From Pseudomonas sp. UBA4194 (GTDB taxonomy: Bacteria > Pseudomonadota > Gammaproteobacteria > Pseudomonadales > Pseudomonadaceae), in assembly GCF_002379585.1 (NCBI RefSeq), contig NZ_DFUE01000034.1, positions 1 to 21,440 on the forward strand: a stretch of DNA of 21,440 nt. Reading direction: 5' to 3'. Every line of letters begins with the position of its first letter. Position 1 is the first letter of the stretch. Shown in pieces: positions 15,343-21,440 of the stretch. Below the pieces are notes generated by a model, which saw only the letters and a list, made by a program, of their open reading frames with translations, searched no databases and had not been told where the DNA came from. A program made the translations under genes and the position numbers.

Positions 15343-15600
15343 TAACAGGTTACCTTGGAAGAATAAGCGATAGTGAATTCTAGGCCTTGTTGGGGCCTGC
15401 GCGCCACCCGGCGGGCGAAATCACAGCATGTCCGGGTGCCGCCCGCAGCCACGGGCTCTCGGGTATACTGCCGCGATCTTTCGCTGAAGTCCCGGTTTCA
15501 TTGGCCGGCAATGCCCGCTTACGCAAATGCGGGTGCTGTACAAGCGGTTTTCATCCAGCCTTCGCGGCTTGGATGGTTAGACGATTTTCTGGAGTGACCC
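15343..15600. promoter_or_regulatory. Divergent yecA-like/recQ intergenic region with recQ leader hairpins
   Basis: On the plus strand TATACT (15464-15469) in CGGGTATACTGCC is a candidate -10 for recQ without a good -35. It would give a leader of about 125 bases. That leader holds two small hairpins: CCCGC/GCGGG around 15519-15537, and ATCCAGCC-TTCGC-GGCTTGGAT at 15553-15574. The second lies about 17 bases before the recQ ribosome site (GGAG, 15591-15594). On the minus strand TAGAAT (complement of 15377-15382) is a weak -10 candidate for the YecA-like gene. Confidence 0.4.
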
Positions 15601-17742
<2,142 letters not shown>

Positions 17743-17788
17743 CGCGGCGGCATACTCGGCATGAGTCTTGCCTCTGGGCTATGGTCAT

Positions 17789-17835
17789 GATTAGCTCACT
17801 AATTATTAGATCCAGGCTTCATTAATGAGCTGATT
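17789..17835. promoter_or_regulatory. Inverted repeat upstream of marR, candidate operator
   Basis: GATTAGCTCACTAAT (17789-17803) is repeated in inverted orientation as ATTAATGAGCTGATT (17821-17835), 12 of 15 bases pairing, with a 17-base spacer. A second, tighter repeat CTAAT-T-ATTAG overlaps the left arm (17799-17809). AT-rich palindromes just upstream of a MarR-family gene are typical autoregulatory sites. A weak stem followed by TTTTT could alternatively end the recQ transcript. Confidence 0.45.
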
Positions 17836-17881
17836 TTTCCAGAGCCCGGTTTCAAAGAGCCAAGCCTTCATAGAGAGCGTT

Positions 17882-18319
17882 ATGCCGTTAACTGATCAAC
17901 ACCGTTTCGGAATGCAACTGGCGCATATGTCGCGAGGTTGGCGCGCCGAACTCGACCGCCGCCTCGCCGGGTTGGGCCTGTCCCAGGCGCGCTGGCTGGT
18001 GCTGCTGCACCTGGCGCGCTTCGAGGAGTCGCCGACTCAACGTGAGCTGGCCCAAAGCGTGGGCGTTGAAGGGCCGACGCTGGCGCGTCTGCTCGACAGC
18101 CTGGAAGCTCAGGGGCTGGTAAAGCGGCAGGCGGTGGTGGAAGATCGCCGGGCCAAGAAGATCATGCTGTGCCCACCGGCCCGCCCGCTCATCGACCAGA
18201 TCGAGACCATTGCCAACGCCTTGCGTGTCGAGCTGTTCAGCGGTGTGGACGAAGAGGACCTGCGGATCGCCATGCGTGTACACAGCCGTATTCTGGCGAA
18301 TCTGGAAAAGAAATCCTGA
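17882..18319 (+). CDS. MarR/SlyA-family transcriptional regulator
   Basis: This 145-residue winged-helix DNA-binding protein would act as a dimer. Dimerisation helices lie at both ends (QLAHMSRGWRAELDRRLAGL and IANALRVELFSG to the C-terminus). The recognition region reads TQRELAQSVGVEGPTLARLL (about 52-71), and the wing contains VVEDRRAKKIMLC (about 83-95), with the conserved D-R-R pattern of the family. Ligand and targets are unknown; the palindrome 50-90 bases upstream suggests self-regulation. The start ATG at 17882 has AGAGAG upstream. It follows recQ by 139 bases and precedes the FimV-like gene by 83 bases, on the same strand. Confidence 0.88.
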   Translation: MPLTDQHRFGMQLAHMSRGWRAELDRRLAGLGLSQARWLVLLHLARFEESPTQRELAQSVGVEGPTLARLLDSLEAQGLVKRQAVVEDRRAKKIMLCPPARPLIDQIETIANALRVELFSGVDEEDLRIAMRVHSRILANLEKKS

Positions 18320-18337
18320 AGTCAACGGGTCGCCTTT

Positions 18338-18370
18338 CGCTTGGAGCAAGCGGGCCGGGCAGGCTATACA
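18338..18370 (+). promoter_or_regulatory. Hairpin and candidate promoter before the FimV-like gene
   Basis: CGCTTG-GAG-CAAGCG (18338-18352) is a perfect 6-bp stem in the gap after marR. TTGGAG (18341-18346) and TATACA (18365-18370), 18 bases apart, form a moderate sigma-70-like pair overlapping that stem. The FimV-like gene could thus be transcribed on its own as well as from upstream. Confidence 0.4.
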
Positions 18371-18402
18371 AGTTATTGGATATCGGTTTTCAAGGGACTC
18401 CC

Positions 18403-20643
18403 ATGTCAGTGCGTTCACCGTCGCGTTCAAGGTTGGTTCAGGGCCGCCTGTTGGCAGCCATGTTGGCCACTGCGGGCTTGTGCTACTCCGCCGTAGCGCC
18501 CGCGTTGGGCCTGGGCGACATCACCCTGCGCTCGTCGCTGAATCAGCCTTTTCGCGCTGATATCGAGCTGCTGGATACCGCAGGGCTGGAAGAGAGCGAT
18601 GTGCGTGCCAGCCTGGGCACAGTGGAAGAGTTTTCCAGGGCCGGCGTGGACCGGGATTTCTTCCTCAACGACCTGAAGTTCACCCCGGACTTTCGCGGCA
18701 GCCGCAAAGTCATCCGCGTGTCTTCCAGCAAAGCCGCCACCGAGCCCTACCTGAGCTTCGTGGTACAGGTCGCGCGGCCTAACGGTCAACTGTTGCGCAC
18801 CTTCACCGTGCTGCTCGACCCCCCTGGAATGGGCCCTGGGCTGGCCGACCGGGCACCGCAGCGGGCGGCGGCTGCCCCGGCGGCGGCCACCCAGCCGGCA
18901 CCTCAGCGCGCCCAGCCGCCGGTATCCAATACCCCGGCGCCCGCTGCCACGCAGGGCAAGCGTTATGAAGTCGCCAAGGGCGACACCTTGTGGAGCATCG
19001 GCAAGCGGCTGGAAGCCGCCGGCACACCGACCCCCATCAACGATCTGGTGCGTGGCATCCGGGTGCTCAACCCCGACAGCGCGCCGTTGAAGGTCGGTCA
19101 GAGTCTGCTGCTCCCCGACGCGGCCGTATTGCCCGGTACGTCGGCGGCGCCGGCCGCGACCACCCCGTCAGCGACCAGTGGGAGTGACACAACACCGGCG
19201 GCCGGCGAACAGCCAGCTGCGCAGCTGGCGGCTACGGCGCTGGAAAACCAGCAGTTGCAGAAGAATTTCGACGACTTGCAGGCGCGCCTGCAAAGCCTCG
19301 AAACCCTGGTGGCCGACAAGGACAAACAGGTTACCGAGCTGCAGACGCAGTTGGCCGAGGTCAAACAGACGCCTGCCGCCGCGCCTGCTCCCGTCGCTCC
19401 TCCTGCGGTCCAGCCTGCGCCACCGGCACCTGCGCCGGCGGCTGCAGCGCCAGTGAGTGCCGAGTCCGACAGCAGTGGCTGGCTGAACATTCTCGCTCTG
19501 GTCGCGCTGCTGTTGTTGGTCGTAGCCCTTTTGCTGCTGGTGCGCCGCCAGCGTCAGCGCAACGCCGCGGCGCTGGATGAGCCGCTGGAGCCGGTGCTGG
19601 TCAAGCCGGCACAGTCGGCGAACGCCGTTGCCGGCGTGGCCAGCACCGCGGTGGTCAGCGAGATGGCCGAGGCGCCGGTGGCCCGCGCGGAGCCTGTGGT
19701 GACGCCGCGCAAGGAGGCGCCGCCGGCCACCGACGCGTTGGACGGAGCCAGTATCTACATCGCCTATGGGCGCTATAACGAAGCCTTGGGCATTCTTCGT
19801 GAAGGCGTGGCCAAGCAGCCGGAGCGCACCGATCTGCGCCTGCGCATGCTCGAAGTGCTGGGCCAACAAGGCAACAGCAAGGGCTTCGCCGAGCAGGAGG
19901 CCTGGCTGCTGGCTGCCGGCTTCAGCGCCGCGGCGTTGCTGGAAGTGCGCAGCCGCTATCCGGCCATAGCTGCGGCGCCCGCCGCAGTGCCGGAACCTGA
20001 GCCCGAAGCCGAGCCCGAACCTTTGTCCGCTCCCGTGGCGCCGAGCTTCGAAGCCGATCCAGTGCCTGACTTCGACCTGTCCCCCGAGCCCGTCGCGCAG
20101 CAGACAGCCGAGCCGGTAGCCCCGCAAGATGAGTTCCAGTTGAACCTGGACGATTTGTCGATGGACGCCGACTGGGAGCTGGTCAGCCCCTTCGACGCCG
20201 CCCCGGCCCCGAAAAGCAAGCCGGCGGTGCAGGAGCTCTCCGAGCCCGAAGAGGTGGACGTGAACTTCGCCAGCAACCTGAAGGAATTTCCCGAAGTCTT
20301 CGAAATGCCTGACGAGCAGTTCCTCAGCGATTTCGCCGATGCCGATGAAGAACCCTTTCTGGAGTTGGAAGACAAGCCTCGAACCACTACTCAGGAGGAC
20401 ATCGACAATGCCTTCCTGGACAGCTTCATCGCCGATTCCGACCTGCCTGAGCTGGACGCCTTGACCGTGGACTTCGACGACCTGGAGCTGCAACAGGCCT
20501 CGGCGCAGAAACTCGAAGATGCGCAGCAGTACATCGACGAGGGAGATCTGTCCGCCGCCAGCCATTTGCTGCATGAGCTGCTTCGCGAAGGCGACGAATC
20601 CTGCAAGCAGACAGCCCGGCAGTTGCTGTCGCGTATTGGTTGA
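18403..20643 (+). CDS. FimV-like protein (FimV/TspA family), probably a paralogue of FimV
   Basis: This is a 746-residue inner-membrane protein of the FimV/TspA family. FimV proper is a peptidoglycan-binding polar hub that supports type IV pili and second-messenger signalling. A signal sequence covers about residues 1-33, followed by the FimV N-terminal domain (LGDITLRSSLNQPFRADIEL). A LysM domain lies at 187-239 (YEVAKGDTLWSIGKRL, then LKVGQSLLLPD), a coiled coil at about 281-325, and one membrane helix at about 360-382 followed by RRQRQR. The cytoplasmic part has a TPR-like repeat (450-500), a long acidic Pro/Glu-rich region, and the conserved C-terminal motif (about 667-746: AQQYIDEGDLSAASHLLHEL). 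The start at 18403 has AAGGGA upstream; the longer open frame overlaps marR and is not used. It is shorter than FimV (about 900 residues) and lies beside recQ and marR, hence paralogue. Confidence 0.85.
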   Translation: MSVRSPSRSRLVQGRLLAAMLATAGLCYSAVAPALGLGDITLRSSLNQPFRADIELLDTAGLEESDVRASLGTVEEFSRAGVDRDFFLNDLKFTPDFRGSRKVIRVSSSKAATEPYLSFVVQVARPNGQLLRTFTVLLDPPGMGPGLADRAPQRAAAAPAAATQPAPQRAQPPVSNTPAPAATQGKRYEVAKGDTLWSIGKRLEAAGTPTPINDLVRGIRVLNPDSAPLKVGQSLLLPDAAVLPGTSAAPAATTPSATSGSDTTPAAGEQPAAQLAATALENQQLQKNFDDLQARLQSLETLVADKDKQVTELQTQLAEVKQTPAAAPAPVAPPAVQPAPPAPAPAAAAPVSAESDSSGWLNILALVALLLLVVALLLLVRRQRQRNAAALDEPLEPVLVKPAQSANAVAGVASTAVVSEMAEAPVARAEPVVTPRKEAPPATDALDGASIYIAYGRYNEALGILREGVAKQPERTDLRLRMLEVLGQQGNSKGFAEQEAWLLAAGFSAAALLEVRSRYPAIAAAPAAVPEPEPEAEPEPLSAPVAPSFEADPVPDFDLSPEPVAQQTAEPVAPQDEFQLNLDDLSMDADWELVSPFDAAPAPKSKPAVQELSEPEEVDVNFASNLKEFPEVFEMPDEQFLSDFADADEEPFLELEDKPRTTTQEDIDNAFLDSFIADSDLPELDALTVDFDDLELQQASAQKLEDAQQYIDEGDLSAASHLLHELLREGDESCKQTARQLLSRIG

Positions 20644-20652
20644 GGGCTGACT

Positions 20653-20943
20653 ATGGACGTGCGCAAGCCTGAAGTGGTCATCACGTATTGCACCCAGTGC
20701 CAATGGCTGTTGCGCGCGGCCTGGCTGGCCCAGGAGTTGTTGAGCACGTTCAATGACGACCTCGGCCGGGTGACGCTGGAGCCCGCCACGGGCGGCGCCT
20801 TTCGCATTACCTGTGACGGTGTCCAGGTGTGGGAGCGCAAGGCCGATGGCGGTTTTCCCGAGGCCAAGGCCCTGAAACAGCGCATTCGCGACCAGATCGA
20901 CCCGCAACGGGACCTGGGCCATAACGACCGCAAGCCCGTCTAG
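20653..20943 (+). CDS. SelT/SelW/SelH (Rdx)-family CXXC protein
   Basis: This 96-residue protein of the Rdx group has a thioredoxin-like fold. The redox motif CTQC is at residues 13-16, in the place where animal SelW has Cys-X-X-Sec. The rest is typical of the bacterial branch: QWLLRAAWLAQELLSTF, then ATGGAF, VWERKADGGFPEAKALKQ and RDLGHNDRKPV. The physiological substrate in bacteria is unknown. It starts nine bases after the FimV-like stop, and its ribosome site (GAGGG) overlaps that stop codon, so it is co-translated with the FimV-like gene. No selenocysteine codon is involved; both motif positions are plain TGC. Confidence 0.88.
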   Translation: MDVRKPEVVITYCTQCQWLLRAAWLAQELLSTFNDDLGRVTLEPATGGAFRITCDGVQVWERKADGGFPEAKALKQRIRDQIDPQRDLGHNDRKPV

Positions 20944-20944
20944 A

Positions 20945-21256
20945 TCAGAACGGGACCTTGCCCGACAGCATGTCGCGGAACATGGCGAAATCGCCGATCA
21001 GACTGTACAGCGGATGCTTGAAGGTGGCGGGGCGGTTCTTTTCGAAGAAGAAATGCCCCGCCCAGGCAAAGCCATAGCCGGCCACGGGTATGCTCAGGGC
21101 AAGCCATCCACTGCCACTCCCGATGCAGTAGGCAAACAGCGCGATCACCAGGCTGGTACCGATGAAGTGCAGGCGGCGACAGGTGCTGTCGCGGTGTTCG
21201 GCGAGGTAATAGGGATAGAACTGGGCGAAGCTGTTGAACTCGGCGACGGTTTGCAT
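20945..21256 (-). CDS. Mpo1-like / DUF962 membrane protein
   Basis: This 103-residue protein has hydrophobic segments and conserved His residues: YYLAEHRDSTCRRLHFIG, GHFFFEKNRPATFKHPLYSL and IGDFAMFRDMLSG. It matches the DUF962/YGL010w family. The yeast member Mpo1 is an iron-dependent dioxygenase in fatty-acid alpha-oxidation; whether the bacterial protein does this is unknown. The start at 21256 is chosen because GAGG lies about eight bases upstream and the protein opens MQTVAEFNSFAQFYPYYL as in the family. The upstream 49 residues of open frame are unlike protein. It is convergent with the Rdx gene, one base apart. Confidence 0.85.
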   Translation of the reverse strand: MQTVAEFNSFAQFYPYYLAEHRDSTCRRLHFIGTSLVIALFAYCIGSGSGWLALSIPVAGYGFAWAGHFFFEKNRPATFKHPLYSLIGDFAMFRDMLSGKVPF

Positions 21257-21327
21257 GACAGCGACCTCGGTGGAGCCATGGGTAAGGGTGGGGCGCAGAG
21301 CGTGTCTTGATCGGACCCGATGGCCCA

Positions 21328-21359
21328 ATTGTAGACGGCTGCTTACGTTACACCTACAA
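21328..21359 (-). promoter_or_regulatory. Candidate promoter region of the Mpo1-like gene
   Basis: On the minus strand TACAAT (complement of 21328-21333) is a plausible -10, about 70 bases before the start codon, but no good -35 stands at 16-18 bases. TTGTAG (21329-21334) and CTACAA (21354-21359) form an inverted repeat around it, which could be a regulator site. Confidence 0.25.
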
Positions 21360-21424
21360 AGTCTGTGCCATTTGGGCTTGCAGGGGGTGACAATAAGGGC
21401 CACTTTACTCTCCCTGGGGTGGGT

Positions 21425-21440
21425 GGTGAATGGTCCCCTC
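21425..21440. repeat. Start of a second CCCTCTCCC-type element, cut by window edge
   Basis: GGTGAATGGTCCCCTC here is identical to positions 80-95, which begin the inverted-repeat element at the left edge. The rest of this copy lies outside the window. Confidence 0.7.

Noticed and set aside
20653..20943. Selenoprotein
   Set aside because: The redox motif is encoded as two ordinary TGC cysteines and no in-frame TGA is present.

Overview
The window reads as chromosomal DNA of a Pseudomonas, probably of the P. putida/P. fluorescens assemblage. The reasons are the high GC content and GC-rich third codon positions, the REP-type palindromes of the form GTGGGAGCGGG..CCCGCGAT, and the gene set itself: LapD/LapG, a FimV-like protein, and recQ next to a MarR regulator. 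Species cannot be decided from this sequence alone.

Layout. Positions 1-224 are a window edge with a CCCTCTCCC-type inverted repeat; I see no certain gene there. Positions 225-5134 (minus strand) are a complete type I secretion operon, transcribed outer-membrane factor (lapE-like), then ABC exporter (lapB-like), then membrane-fusion protein (lapC-like). A 575-bp AT-rich divergent control region follows. Positions 5710-11265 (plus strand) encode one 1851-residue RTX adhesin. The convergent gap 11266-11566 holds a 43-bp tandem repeat and a REPIN. Positions 11567-14228 (minus) carry lapD and lapG. A REP lies between lapG and a DUF454 membrane protein (14365-14754), which abuts a UPF0149/YecA-like gene (14755-15342). 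Divergently on the plus strand come recQ (15601-17742), a MarR regulator (17882-18319), a FimV-like gene (18403-20643) and a small CXXC Rdx/SelW-like gene (20653-20943). A convergent Mpo1/DUF962-like gene (20945-21256, minus) closes the window. The last 16 bases repeat the start of the repeat at the left edge.

How it works together. The first two thirds form one self-contained c-di-GMP-controlled adhesion system. By analogy with the P. fluorescens and P. putida Lap systems, the exporter secretes the adhesin while its N-terminal retention module keeps it in the outer-membrane pore. The periplasmic cysteine protease LapG can cut a TAAG site that I can read at residues 115-118 of the adhesin. 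LapD, an inner-membrane receptor with degenerate GGDEF and EAL motifs, holds LapG back when c-di-GMP is high. Cutter, receptor, exporter and substrate are all encoded within about 14 kb. The adhesin is short for its family. It has three and a half units of an alternating two-domain repeat, a von Willebrand A domain with an intact MIDAS, a PPC-like region I cannot firmly assign, a few RTX repeats and a C-terminal secretion signal. The right third is mostly housekeeping, but the FimV-like gene is probably a paralogue of the polar hub FimV, because it lies beside recQ rather than the usual fimV neighbours.
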